From NCBI RefSeq assembly GCF_964026555.1, contig NZ_OZ032159.1, positions 1,537,457 to 1,601,456 on the forward strand: a DNA stretch of 64,000 nucleotides. The letters run 5' to 3'. The stretch is from Candidatus Tisiphia endosymbiont of Beris chalybata (GTDB lineage: Bacteria; Pseudomonadota; Alphaproteobacteria; Rickettsiales; Rickettsiaceae). This document shows positions 55,636-64,000 of this stretch, piece after piece (positions within the stretch are counted from its first letter, which is position 1; each line of letters opens with the position of its first letter). The translations under genes and the position numbers were made by a program. The notes under the pieces are model-generated. The model had not been told where the DNA came from, ran no database searches, and saw nothing but the letters and a program-made list of their open reading frames with translations.

Positions 55636-56823
55636 ATGCCAAATTCGGAAGAAAGATATGCCCCACTATTTGCTGAGTTTTATGGATTAATAGGCGAAAG
55701 AATAGATAGTATTAAAGAAAGCTGGAAGTATCAATATCCTGAACTAAAAGGCATATTTACCAATATTCAAGCAGCCATTAGCACTTATCAAGGATCAGAA
55801 AAACTCGATATTTTTTTACCAGAAAATATTCAAGGTCGAGATAAGACCTTAAAAGAAGATCTCATAAAAGATTTACAGTATATTTCTAAGGGATATAAAC
55901 ATATTTATGAACAAGCTCAAACTAAAAATAAGGAAGAACAGCAAGAATTTCAACAAGAGCGTGATAATTATTTTACAAAAGAACTATTAGAGGATATTGA
56001 GAGACAGCAAGAATCTATGGAAAAGTTATTCAAGCTTTTTCAAGATAATAAGCAAGAGTATAATAAACAATTACAGGTTTTGATAGATGAAGATTTTGAA
56101 AAGCAAAAACCTATAGAAATATTAGCAAAAATATTATCCACCCTACCTGAAGATAGTGAAGAATATAAAAAACAATTGCACAATTTTGTAGATATAGCGT
56201 TTAAATTGCAAGAGACTGAACGCAAACTATATCAGTTGCCCATGGATATTAAAAAGTATGAACAACAATTAGAGACTTTTGAAGGCACAGAATCGCAATT
56301 GCAAGAAACGCAATTAAAATTAGAGCAGCTTTCTGAAGAGTACAAAAAACTATCCCAGGATTTTGTAAAGCTAAAACATGAACAAATTAATGTAGTGCAG
56401 CAAGAAGGTTCTGGTAAGCGCCAGCTTCAAAGAGAATATGAATATGGGATGAAATTTCTTTTCAATAGCCAGCTTCAGAATGAAGCAATCCAGATGCAGC
56501 ATAATACACAAAATTTTTCATTATATAAATGGAATTTTTTTATTAAACAAAGAGATGAACTAGCTAAAAATTATATTACGTGGCTTGAGAAAATAGAGAA
56601 ACAAACTACGCGTATAGTTAGTGCAACACCAAAGAAAAACAAAAGTTATGTTGAAAGTAGAAAATTGGTGAGAAAAGAGATAGTATGGGCAAATGAGATA
56701 GGACTAGTAGATCCTGAGATGCTTGCTATTTTTGAAGAATATAATGATAGGCCCCAAGAACAAAATATGAAAAAGCTCTTTAATATAGCTAGGGCCCGTT
56801 ATCCTTACCCTAACAATATTTAA
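55636..56823 (+). CDS. Coiled-coil hypothetical protein, C-terminus cut by IS982
   Basis: 395 residues, very rich in Glu, Lys and Gln, with long heptad-prone stretches (QAQTKNKEEQQEFQQERDNY; QLQETQLKLEQLSEEYKKLS; LLEDIERQQESMEKLFKLFQ). There is no signal peptide or membrane segment. A more compact C-terminal part holds KLVRKEIVWANEIGLVDPEM. A GAGG ribosome site precedes the ATG. The stop codon TAA is formed by two gene bases and the first base of the IS982 element, so the natural end is lost. The family is not recognised. It lies downstream of traA on the same strand and may be element cargo. Confidence 0.65.
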   Translation: MPNSEERYAPLFAEFYGLIGERIDSIKESWKYQYPELKGIFTNIQAAISTYQGSEKLDIFLPENIQGRDKTLKEDLIKDLQYISKGYKHIYEQAQTKNKEEQQEFQQERDNYFTKELLEDIERQQESMEKLFKLFQDNKQEYNKQLQVLIDEDFEKQKPIEILAKILSTLPEDSEEYKKQLHNFVDIAFKLQETERKLYQLPMDIKKYEQQLETFEGTESQLQETQLKLEQLSEEYKKLSQDFVKLKHEQINVVQQEGSGKRQLQREYEYGMKFLFNSQLQNEAIQMQHNTQNFSLYKWNFFIKQRDELAKNYITWLEKIEKQTTRIVSATPKKNKSYVESRKLVRKEIVWANEIGLVDPEMLAIFEEYNDRPQEQNMKKLFNIARARYPYPNNI

Positions 56824-57811
56824 CGCCATGTTCGACTTTTTTTTAAGATTGACAAAAGAATAGGATAGCCTAATAAGGTCATAGTTCAATTATCGAGAAA
56901 GAAGCTATGACCCTAGAAGAGTTTATCATTACTGTGTATTGTTTCATAGAAGAAAAAATGACTATAATAACCAAAAATATCAAAGTAAGGAAAGCAGGAT
57001 TTCCACCTTGCTTAAGTGACGTGGAAGCATTAACAATGGAAGTGGTGGGAGAATTTATCGGTTTGCACCAAGACAAGCAGATATGGGAATATTTTAAACG
57101 TCATTTTCAAGAATGGTTTCCCAATCTAAAGAGTAGACCGTCTTATGTGAAGCAATGTAGCGGTCTTTTATCTATTAAGAACATGCTGCTTGCCGACTTG
57201 TTTAAGAGTGCAAGCAAATCAGATCTGCATATGATAGATGGGGTACCGATTCCTGTAATAAATTTGGCCCGAGCAACGAGAGGGCGATGTTTTAAGGAAT
57301 ACGCTGACTATGGGTACTGCGCTTCGAAAGATAGCTATTATTACGGTTTTCTAGGACACGTATTAATTAATGAAGAAGGTCGAATAGCTGGATTCATGAT
57401 AACTCCTGCTAATGGGTCTGAACGTGAAGCTCTGCAAGTAATGTCTCCTAATATTAGTGGCATGGTACTGGGCGATAAAGGCTATCTTGGTCAGGATTTA
57501 AAAGATGAGTTGGCCACCAAAAACATTGATTTACAAACACCTTTAAAAAAGAATATGAAGGATAATAGATCCAAGAATTTCCTTAAATGGATTACTGCTA
57601 CTCGTCGTTTAATTGAAACTGTTATTGGTCAGCTTACAGAACGTTTTGCTATTAATGCTATCAGAGTTAAGAGTTACTGGCATCTACAATCTCGCATCGC
57701 TAGAAAATTACTTGCTCATACTATTGCTACATTTTTGACAAAGTCTTTAAAACTTGTGCCAACACAACTCGAAAAATTAGTTACCTGCTAAAAAAAAGTC
57801 GAACATGGCGT
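56823..57811 (+). mobile_element. IS982-family element (989 bp), no matching target duplication
   Basis: Complete ends acgccatgttcgac/gtcgaacatggcgt. The left flank atattta and right flank taattag differ, unlike the copies in traD and the replication gene, so recombination between two copies probably joined unrelated flanks. Confidence 0.93.
56907..57791 (+). CDS. IS982-family transposase (989-bp element)
   Basis: 294 residues, the same protein as at 26134, 39681 and 45498, in the opposite orientation to those three. The DDE motifs are intact. Confidence 0.93.
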   Translation: MTLEEFIITVYCFIEEKMTIITKNIKVRKAGFPPCLSDVEALTMEVVGEFIGLHQDKQIWEYFKRHFQEWFPNLKSRPSYVKQCSGLLSIKNMLLADLFKSASKSDLHMIDGVPIPVINLARATRGRCFKEYADYGYCASKDSYYYGFLGHVLINEEGRIAGFMITPANGSEREALQVMSPNISGMVLGDKGYLGQDLKDELATKNIDLQTPLKKNMKDNRSKNFLKWITATRRLIETVIGQLTERFAINAIRVKSYWHLQSRIARKLLAHTIATFLTKSLKLVPTQLEKLVTC

Positions 57812-58005
57812 TAATTAGTGTATTAGTAGAGATTATGTTAAACAATGATTTAAATTTAAGAATAAAGTGTCTGGAATTAGCTATTGCATCTAGTTGTAAT
57901 GGTGAAATCACAGAGATTGCTATGAAATATTATAATTTTCTGACAGGTAAAAATGATCCTATGATTTTTATCTCAGCTTTTAACCCTAGCATGAAACTTA
58001 ATTAA
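57805..58005 (+). CDS. Short hypothetical protein starting inside the IS end
   Basis: 66 codons. The ATG lies in the last bases of the IS982 element (aacatggcgt), so MAL is IS-encoded and the rest is host sequence: [20 protein letters not shown], then [20 protein letters not shown] and NFLTGKND. It looks like the C-terminal part of a small helical protein whose own start was removed. I recall similar short helical proteins near rickettsial mobile elements but cannot name a family. It may or may not be expressed from IS-derived transcription. Confidence 0.45.
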   Translation: MALISVLVEIMLNNDLNLRIKCLELAIASSCNGEITEIAMKYYNFLTGKNDPMIFISAFNPSMKLN

Positions 58006-58039
58006 AGGAGATTAATAATAATCTGCCTCTATTATAAAA

Positions 58040-59230
58040 CTATCCCTCCTGTAGCACTTGATCCTTTACCGTTTCCATAGCGCCTGTAACTTTTTCCATA
58101 AATTCTCTTACGGGGTCTAAGCTTAACCTGGCATAAATTGCTGTGGATTGAGGGCTTTTATGATTCAGTGCTTTACCAATAACGTACTGACTTGCACCAA
58201 GAATTGCCATCCAACTGGCATGGGTGCGCCTAAGATCATGGATCCTTAAATCTGTAAAACCAGCATTCTTACAGAGTCTCTTCCATGCTTTCTTAGGTTC
58301 TTGCAAGTGCCCACTACTACTAGTATCGCTAGGAAATACCCACTCACTTGTTGCTTTCTTTTGCCTAACCTCTAATATTTTTATTGTGCTATCAGTTAAC
58401 ACTACGGTCTGCGGCTCTCCATTCTTAGTATCTGCTATATACCACGTTTTATTTGCAAAACTTATATTCTCCCAACGCATAGCTAAAACATTACTTTTAC
58501 GCGCCCCAGTATATAACGATATCAAAATAAAATCCTTCATTGTGTGACTTGTCTCTTTTTCTAAGGCTTGAAAGAATCTGGGTGCTTCCTCTTTAGTAAT
58601 ATATCTATCCCTTGATTGTTCCTTGTGTTTTGTAATGCCAGTGATAGGATTTTTCTCTAATAACTCCCATTCAATAGCTTTATTAAATACAGCACTGCAC
58701 ATCTCCAAAAACCTATTGGCACTGTACTTACCAGAAGTAGTAATATCGTTAAAGGTCTTCTGAATATCTGCTTTTTGTATATCCGAGATTTTCATAGGAT
58801 AAAAGTGTTTAGCCTGCCTATCCATTGTAGTAATATAATCCTTCCATCTTTTAATATTATGTCGTCCATAGTCATTAATATATTTGTCAAACAATTCCTT
58901 AAAGCTTAGTTCTTCAGATGATATATCAAGTAATTGATTAGATAATTTAAATTTTTCTTCCATAGGGTTAACACCTTTAGCCACTTGACTTTTGAATTCA
59001 GCCGCCTTTACTCTAGCATCAACAATAGATAAATCAGGAAAACGTCCTATTTTAATTCTCTGATATTTTTTCTGAATTACTATCCCTAAATAAAATCCTT
59101 TAGTACCACCATATGATACTATCAGAATTAATCCAGCTTCTTTAGTATCTTTATAAACATCTCTTTTTTCTTTTGGTGGTTCAATTTTATATAAAGCGTC
59201 TTTCGTAAAAGTTAATAATCTTTCTGTCAT
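58040..59230 (-). CDS. Tyrosine recombinase/integrase (DUF4102-type N-terminus)
   Basis: A site-specific recombinase of 396 residues that would integrate and excise the genomic element, usually at a tRNA 3' end. The N-terminal DUF4102-like domain contains DALYKIEPPKEKRDVYKDTK and IKIGRFPDLSIVDARVKAAE. A SAM-like core-binding domain follows (FKELFDKYINDYGRHNIKRW). The catalytic residues are all present: Arg in SLYTGARKSNVLAMRW, HxxR in IHDLRRTHASWM, His in GKALNHKSPQST, and the nucleophile in AIYARLSLDPV. The gene is complete and could be active. The tRNA-Pro fragment at 38271-38320 is a candidate trace of its target, unproven. Confidence 0.93.
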   Translation of the reverse strand: MTERLLTFTKDALYKIEPPKEKRDVYKDTKEAGLILIVSYGGTKGFYLGIVIQKKYQRIKIGRFPDLSIVDARVKAAEFKSQVAKGVNPMEEKFKLSNQLLDISSEELSFKELFDKYINDYGRHNIKRWKDYITTMDRQAKHFYPMKISDIQKADIQKTFNDITTSGKYSANRFLEMCSAVFNKAIEWELLEKNPITGITKHKEQSRDRYITKEEAPRFFQALEKETSHTMKDFILISLYTGARKSNVLAMRWENISFANKTWYIADTKNGEPQTVVLTDSTIKILEVRQKKATSEWVFPSDTSSSGHLQEPKKAWKRLCKNAGFTDLRIHDLRRTHASWMAILGASQYVIGKALNHKSPQSTAIYARLSLDPVREFMEKVTGAMETVKDQVLQEG

Positions 59231-59715
59231 ATTTTATACATCCAATTAAAGTTAAATTCTTAATGATTTTGTAATGGTGTTATAATGAATCTTTCTAAGA
59301 TTGTTAGTCTCTTGTTAATATAATGCATAATTGTGGCAGTAATTGTTTATCTGTGTTCTCAAATCAACACAATCACTAGGAATAACACGAGCAAAAGGTT
59401 AATAGACTGTAAGAAATATGATAAAGAGTAGATCTAGACTACAATTTTTGCAGCTTACTCCAAGAAGTTACGATAGCTGTTCATTCATCCCTTAAGGTCT
59501 ATTTTAATTATTATACTGCTGTACTATGACTATGCGACTGGCAGGTTCATGATAAGATAAAATTGTAAGGCACTAAACAATATTGTCAGTATAATAATGA
59601 TGAATATATATAGCCGTTCGAAATCATCTTGCATAATGATACCTATTGTTTTATAACTTATAATATCTATACTGCTAGTGTAGTATTGCACTAGCTTTTA
59701 GTATATTAATACACC
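59231..59715. other. AT-rich intergenic region between integrase and XRE regulator
   Basis: No gene is visible. I looked for tRNA arms or a direct repeat of the tRNA-Pro 3' end near the integrase and found none. Confidence 0.45.
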
Positions 59716-59751
59716 TATAATATTATGTATATAAATATACATAATATTATA
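59716..59751. promoter_or_regulatory. Perfect 36-bp palindrome upstream of the XRE regulator gene
   Basis: Two 17-bp arms (tataatattatgtatat and its inverse) with a 2-nt centre end 36 bp before the regulator ATG. This position and symmetry suit an operator bound by the dimeric regulator itself. Because it is purely A/T-rich it might also act in DNA melting. Confidence 0.55.
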
Positions 59752-59787
59752 ACTTAAAATATATAAATAAAATATTTTATAACCAAA

Positions 59788-60207
59788 ATGTCACATTTGA
59801 TTATTAAGAAGAATATAGAAAGATTACTGAAGGAAAGAGATTGGCGGGTTGCAGATCTGGAAAATAAGATTGGACAAAGTAGAAGTGTAACAAACATTTT
59901 TAGAGGTGCTTCTAAGAATCCTACAATAGAAGTGTTGCAAGCTATTGCTAAAGCTTTGGATGTAGACCTGCAAGAATTACTTCTAGATCATGATAGTAAT
60001 GATTCTGTACTTAATATAGCCTTGCTCCGTGATACGTGTAATAAAATTATTAATGAACTTGAGGGCATTAACTATCCAATCACGGTAAAATACAGTAATA
60101 TATTTACGCTTATTAGAGAAGTGTATGAATATTCAACGCAGTTAAATCTTGTTAAGGCTGATGATAATTTTACTAAATGGCTAATACACAAACATTATAA
60201 ACACTAA
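59788..60207 (+). CDS. XRE-family transcriptional regulator
   Basis: 139 residues. The N-terminal Cro/CI helix-turn-helix is clear: IIKKNIERLLKERDWRVADL, then ENKIGQSRSVTNIFRGASKN and PTIEVLQAIAKALDVDLQEL. The recognition helix is around SRSVTNIFRG. The C-terminal half (SNDSVLNIALLRDTCNKIIN, then REVYEYSTQLN) has no recognised domain and probably dimerises. It lies between the integrase and the sensor/NTPase operon, and converges with the latter. It is a likely repressor of element genes, perhaps of itself through the palindrome just upstream. Confidence 0.88.
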   Translation: MSHLIIKKNIERLLKERDWRVADLENKIGQSRSVTNIFRGASKNPTIEVLQAIAKALDVDLQELLLDHDSNDSVLNIALLRDTCNKIINELEGINYPITVKYSNIFTLIREVYEYSTQLNLVKADDNFTKWLIHKHYKH

Positions 60208-60266
60208 TGTTTGGATACAAGCTAAGTGATACACTCATGTTAATTGTGATACGTTGAGTGAAAAAA

Positions 60267-62537
60267 TTAATGGCATATCCCATATATCTCTTCTGTTCTA
60301 TGATGATTTGGTCCAAAATATTTTAATAACAATGTATAAAAATAAGCACATTGTATGTGACTCTCTTTGTCATTAGGCAGATTTTTTGCAGCTTTTGCTG
60401 CCTTAGCAAAGGTATGACTGACATTATCCATATTACCAATATTTTTTATACCATAGATATTCCAATAAATATTTTTAACTAATCTATAAGTACTCATAGC
60501 CTCTTCCGCCTTACCTACAGCACTTAATGCATCAGCTGTTGCTACTAAGGCATGGGCTAAAAATATATCTTTTGAATTGTCTAAATCACCTTCTGTATTG
60601 TTTCTACTTTCATCGCTTACTAATAAATTAACTGCTTCATGAGCATGATCTAATGCCTCTTTTTCTTTGCCAACTCCAAGCTCAGCTCTAGAAAGCTCTG
60701 TTAAAGTACCAGCTAAAACAGTTGTAGAAATGTCTTCTTTCTTCCTGTTTTTTATATTTTCGTATATATTATTATTTACAATATCATAAGCTTCTTTAAA
60801 CTTTCCCATATAGTTCAATATCATAGCTTGTATTATATATTCCGAAGCAAGAAATACTCCCTTTGTAGCTTTATCTACCGGAGAATATAATTTATCTATA
60901 TCAAGCAGTAACATATTTAAAGCTTCTTGGTATTGTCCTTTAGCTAGCAAAATATCAGCCTTAACTGTTTCTACTAAATTCATCCCTAAAAATGTCTTAA
61001 GAGTAGTAGGGCGTATCTTTTCTGCTTTACCGATGTTTTCTTCAGCATTACTTACATCTCCTATAGCAAGCTGTATTATCGCTTTATTAGCATAAATATA
61101 AGATTTTAGTTCTTGATAGCCTGATGTTTTTTGAACAATTTTTTCTGCCTTATCTAAGTATTGCATGGTAGTTTTGATAGGTTGATTATCCATAGCATAT
61201 TTATACATACCTATAAAGACTAGATAGCCGCTATATACAGACTTTTCTTTATCACTACGGAACCATAGGCTGATGCTTTGTTGTTTATTTTGAAACCAAT
61301 CAATCATTTTCTTAGCATTATAGGAGTGGCGTTGTCCTATTAAGTAATACCATAGCAGTTTTTCTCTCAGTTCCATTATCTTATAGAGATCAGCTTTATA
61401 CTTATCTGCATTATGGAGTAATATTTCTAGATTACCTTCTAAAAAGCTAGAACTTTTGAGTACTACTAACCTTTTATTCACTGCTTCAGGTATCATATTA
61501 TTAAACCCATCTAATAATAAGTTGACATTTTGCTGATTTAATTTACTGCCAGCTAGGTGTAATAATTCTTCTTTTACTGCATCATGTATTCTAAATATTT
61601 GATTGTTTCGATCTTCATTAATTTCTTCAACTAAGCCGAACCTTATAATATCATCAAATAATTCAGATAAATTGCCCTGGTTCTTCATCAATTGTTCTAA
61701 TAAATACCGGGGTATTCTTTGGTTATTTAACAAAACCATCTTATATAATAAGTCTTTGCTTTGCGGAGTGATTTCTTTCAAAACAATATTTAAGTGCGCT
61801 CCTAACTTATTATGATGCTTTTCCATATAGTCTATATATTCCTTAATCGTCATGTGATTATTATTCTGCAAGAAAATAGCGCTATGGCTTATCATATAAG
61901 TAGGATATCCTTGCACACTGCTAGCTAATTCCCTAATAAATTCTAATGGCTGATTCTTGATAATTTTATTAATTACTGTGATAACATATTTTTCCTGTAA
62001 ATAAGGTACTACAATTTTAGGCAGTAAATATCTACTATCTTGTGAACAAACAATAATGTGACCATTATGATACCAATCAATAATATCTTTAATCTTATCA
62101 TTTTCATTAAGATGCAGATTATCAAATATTAACAACCAATTATTTTTAGGTTTTAAATATTCCATCAGGCTGTTCTTAACATTTTTGATATTTTCAGAGA
62201 TATAGCATTTCTCATCAGGACATATTCGCTGGTTAATTGCCTTGGCGATCAGCATAAACTGTGGCGTTAGATCAATGCTGGTGTCAATAAAAGCAATAAT
62301 ATCATAGCCTTGAGCATATTCTTGCGCATACTTCCTGACTATCTCACTTTTACCCATTCCAGTAATACCAGTGATCCCTACTATTTTATGTTGCTGTAAT
62401 TTTTCTCTTAAATCCGCAATCTGTTCTTCATGATTAACAAAGTAATATACTGGTTCTTCTTTATTAATAATAATTGCATATATATTGGAGTTATATAATA
62501 CTGTGATGAATAAAAAAATTATTAACTGCTTTATCAT
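60267..62537 (-). CDS. Exported STAND-type (NB-ARC-like) NTPase with TPR-like repeats
   Basis: 756 residues. The N-terminus is a Sec signal: MIKQLIIFLFITVLYNSNIYA, then mature sequence. An NB-ARC-like NTPase follows (about residues 30-330): FVNHEEQIADLREKLQQHKI, P-loop VGITGITGMGKSEIVRKYA (about 53-71), Walker B NNWLLIFDNLHL and an RNBS/sensor-like HIIVCSQDSRYLLP. A winged-helix-like part has LVEEINEDRNNQIFRIHDAV. The C-terminal half (about 440-740) is helical repeats of TPR type (YLDKAEKIVQKTSGYQELKS; GDVSNAEENIGKAEK; AEEAMSTYRLVKNIYWNIYG). STAND NTPases are normally cytoplasmic sensor-switches in defence or signalling, so the signal peptide is odd. Its ATG overlaps the stop of the upstream gene (ATGA), showing one operon. 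The precise function is unknown. Confidence 0.8.
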   Translation of the reverse strand: MIKQLIIFLFITVLYNSNIYAIIINKEEPVYYFVNHEEQIADLREKLQQHKIVGITGITGMGKSEIVRKYAQEYAQGYDIIAFIDTSIDLTPQFMLIAKAINQRICPDEKCYISENIKNVKNSLMEYLKPKNNWLLIFDNLHLNENDKIKDIIDWYHNGHIIVCSQDSRYLLPKIVVPYLQEKYVITVINKIIKNQPLEFIRELASSVQGYPTYMISHSAIFLQNNNHMTIKEYIDYMEKHHNKLGAHLNIVLKEITPQSKDLLYKMVLLNNQRIPRYLLEQLMKNQGNLSELFDDIIRFGLVEEINEDRNNQIFRIHDAVKEELLHLAGSKLNQQNVNLLLDGFNNMIPEAVNKRLVVLKSSSFLEGNLEILLHNADKYKADLYKIMELREKLLWYYLIGQRHSYNAKKMIDWFQNKQQSISLWFRSDKEKSVYSGYLVFIGMYKYAMDNQPIKTTMQYLDKAEKIVQKTSGYQELKSYIYANKAIIQLAIGDVSNAEENIGKAEKIRPTTLKTFLGMNLVETVKADILLAKGQYQEALNMLLLDIDKLYSPVDKATKGVFLASEYIIQAMILNYMGKFKEAYDIVNNNIYENIKNRKKEDISTTVLAGTLTELSRAELGVGKEKEALDHAHEAVNLLVSDESRNNTEGDLDNSKDIFLAHALVATADALSAVGKAEEAMSTYRLVKNIYWNIYGIKNIGNMDNVSHTFAKAAKAAKNLPNDKESHIQCAYFYTLLLKYFGPNHHRTEEIYGICH

Positions 62538-63907
62538 TTTCTATCCTTAGCGCTTTTATGATCATCTAACTTAATAATTTTTGCTATTTTAGGAGTATTA
62601 TTATTTAAGTCTATTGTTGCACTACACAATTTTATTTCTATAGTCGTCGAATTATTATTTCTATTAACAATATAATCTAGTTGTAGCCTTTTTAGGAGAA
62701 TAAATATTTGCCCTAAGCTTAATATGTATAAGTTAGCAGTATCATTAAATATTTTCTCAGAATATCTGATCAACAAGTTTTGATCTAAACGAAAACCATC
62801 GCTTGTACAAATAATAGCCTCTTCCTGAAAAACTAACTTTATATACCGGTTACTTGTCGTATTTTTATTAAAATGCAGCATATTAGCTAGCATACTCATC
62901 ATAATCTGATTAAATATTTCACACTCAACAGGTATAACGAGCTTATCTATCTTATTTACTATATCCAAGGTAATGTTAGCACCATAATAGGCTACGTAAC
63001 CATTAAAGTAGTGTGTTAAGTCTAAAATTATTGGAGATAATTCTATTTCATGGGAGTTTATTTTTTTCTGACTCGCAAATGTTGCTACTGGCACAGGAAA
63101 ATATTCACCATTATATTCAGATTCTAAATCACTAATATCCAATTTATGGAGAAAATTTGTGTTAATAGAAGCTTTAAAATATTGATAACACTTTAGAATA
63201 AATTCTTCGTTTATCTTATAAAATAAAGATAGATTATTACTTCTAGCAATGCTATTTGCTAACTCTAATTCCAATCTTGCCAGCTTAACTTGTAACCTGC
63301 GGTTTCTATTAAGTACAAGCAATAATATCGCTATAGATATGAAAAAGACAATACTAGATCCTACGATTATTATTAAAACGTCATTGTTTATTTGAGCTAT
63401 AGCTTGTTGTTCTTGATACGAATCTGGATTAATTTGTATTATGACTTTAAGTAGTAAATCTTTCGTGATTAGATATTCTTTGATTATACTATTGCTATAG
63501 TCGGTTAAACCATTACTAATTATTGGTTGATCATTAACGATAATAGCATAGTTAAATGCTTGATCAAAAAGCTCATTCATTAATTCCTGAAATGTTAAAT
63601 ACGGTAAATTATGAGTTACAACATAATTTTTGATATGTTCTTTAGCTGCTAACATGTGATCAGATATTGAATTCTCCTGTTCTTTATTTAATGTTTGGAA
63701 TGCAGTATTTAAATTATTTACGATCAGTGACTTTATTATCTCATGTTGTACCTCTAACCTAATAAAGTTGTGGTCCTGATGTTTTTGCCAGACTTTGTAA
63801 TAAAGTCCCATATCAAGGATGATGATAATACATAATACCAGAAGTGTATAAGCCATAGTTAACTTAAGGGTAGAATGCTGACCCTGTATGTTACGTTGAA
63901 TTATCAT
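62534..63907 (-). CDS. Two-TM membrane sensor with degenerate histidine-kinase-like cytoplasmic domain
   Basis: 457 residues. TM1 lies at about residues 17-38 (MAYTLLVLCIIIILDMGLYY) and TM2 at about 187-208 (VLIIIVGSSIVFFISIAILL). They enclose a periplasmic sensor of about 145 residues with FDQAFNYAIIVNDQPIISNG. A cytoplasmic helix (RRLQVKLARLELELANSIAR) precedes a region like the GHKL ATPase fold: N-box-like FNQIMMSMLANMLHFNKN, a G1-like TSDGFRLDQN lacking DxGxG, and a final strand NNSTTIEIKLC. No HisKA His box is found. It probably senses a periplasmic signal and passes it on without kinase activity. An AAGG ribosome site lies before the ATG. It is the first gene of an operon with the exported NTPase. 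Confidence 0.72.
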   Translation of the reverse strand: MIIQRNIQGQHSTLKLTMAYTLLVLCIIIILDMGLYYKVWQKHQDHNFIRLEVQHEIIKSLIVNNLNTAFQTLNKEQENSISDHMLAAKEHIKNYVVTHNLPYLTFQELMNELFDQAFNYAIIVNDQPIISNGLTDYSNSIIKEYLITKDLLLKVIIQINPDSYQEQQAIAQINNDVLIIIVGSSIVFFISIAILLLVLNRNRRLQVKLARLELELANSIARSNNLSLFYKINEEFILKCYQYFKASINTNFLHKLDISDLESEYNGEYFPVPVATFASQKKINSHEIELSPIILDLTHYFNGYVAYYGANITLDIVNKIDKLVIPVECEIFNQIMMSMLANMLHFNKNTTSNRYIKLVFQEEAIICTSDGFRLDQNLLIRYSEKIFNDTANLYILSLGQIFILLKRLQLDYIVNRNNNSTTIEIKLCSATIDLNNNTPKIAKIIKLDDHKSAKDRK

Positions 63908-64000
63908 TACCTTAAAATATCAATTGTTAATTATGACTTTGATCATAATATATTTATTAGGTAATTCTACAAAACATATATGTTAACAAGAAATGTTGTT
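63908..64000 (-). promoter_or_regulatory. Presumed promoter region of the sensor-NTPase operon
   Basis: It is AT-rich, directly upstream of the operon's first ATG, and extends to the window edge. Candidate -10-like tataat-type sequence (ataatatatt, about 63945) is visible on both strands. I cannot define a start site. Confidence 0.3.

Overview
The window is AT-rich DNA from an obligate intracellular alphaproteobacterium of the family Rickettsiaceae. Four things support this: the housekeeping proteins (RecA, TrpS, GltX, YchF, CyaY and others) are Rickettsia-like but look divergent from the classical pathogenic species; many short palindromic repeats lie between and inside genes; there is a remnant of a RickA-type actin nucleator; and the accessory half carries the cargo of a Rickettsiales amplified genetic element (RAGE). 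A deep-branching Rickettsia relative (for example the Torix group/'Ca. Tisiphia', or a Megaira-like lineage) is my best guess. That is an inference and not demonstrated here.

Region 1 (1 to about 21.5 kb) is ordinary chromosome with intact, mostly single-copy genes: dprA (partial), a 2-Cys peroxiredoxin, two ABC exporters, a glycosyltransferase, plsC, trpS, a small exported protein, tRNA-Thr, rpmG-rpsP, recA-fabG-gltX, rplY-pth, ychF, a GST-like protein, an O-antigen-ligase-like protein, a GTA-type holin and cyaY (frataxin). Intergenic gaps are filled with several families of palindromic repeats. One repeat is inserted in frame inside an ABC transporter, and another has extended the reading frame of cyaY.

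Region 2 (about 21.5 to 60.2 kb) is a heavily eroded integrative conjugative element mixed with chromosomal fragments. The pieces are: the traG C-terminus (cut by an ISAs1 element), a TPR protein, a nested IS982/IS630/IS3 cluster, a frameshifted and IS-split rickA-like gene, tRNA-Asp, a 3' tRNA-Pro fragment flanked by an inverted duplication of a replication-initiator-like gene, a D12-class adenine methylase, a histidine-kinase-like protein without its phospho-acceptor His, an AAA-ATPase/PD-(D/E)XK protein, traD (IS-split), traA (frameshifted, IS-split, with a palindromic repeat in the coding sequence), a coiled-coil protein, a tyrosine integrase and an XRE regulator. No complete conjugation gene survives. 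Several insertion histories can be read from target duplications (aattaaa, actcgtt, ttattat, ggcttatat).

Region 3 (60.3 to 64 kb) is an intact two-gene operon with a 4-nt ATGA overlap. It encodes a two-TM membrane protein whose cytoplasmic part resembles a degenerate sensor kinase, followed by a 756-residue STAND/NB-ARC-like P-loop NTPase with helical (TPR-like) repeats and an N-terminal Sec-type signal peptide. This intact pair beside a dying element is the best candidate here for an undescribed system.
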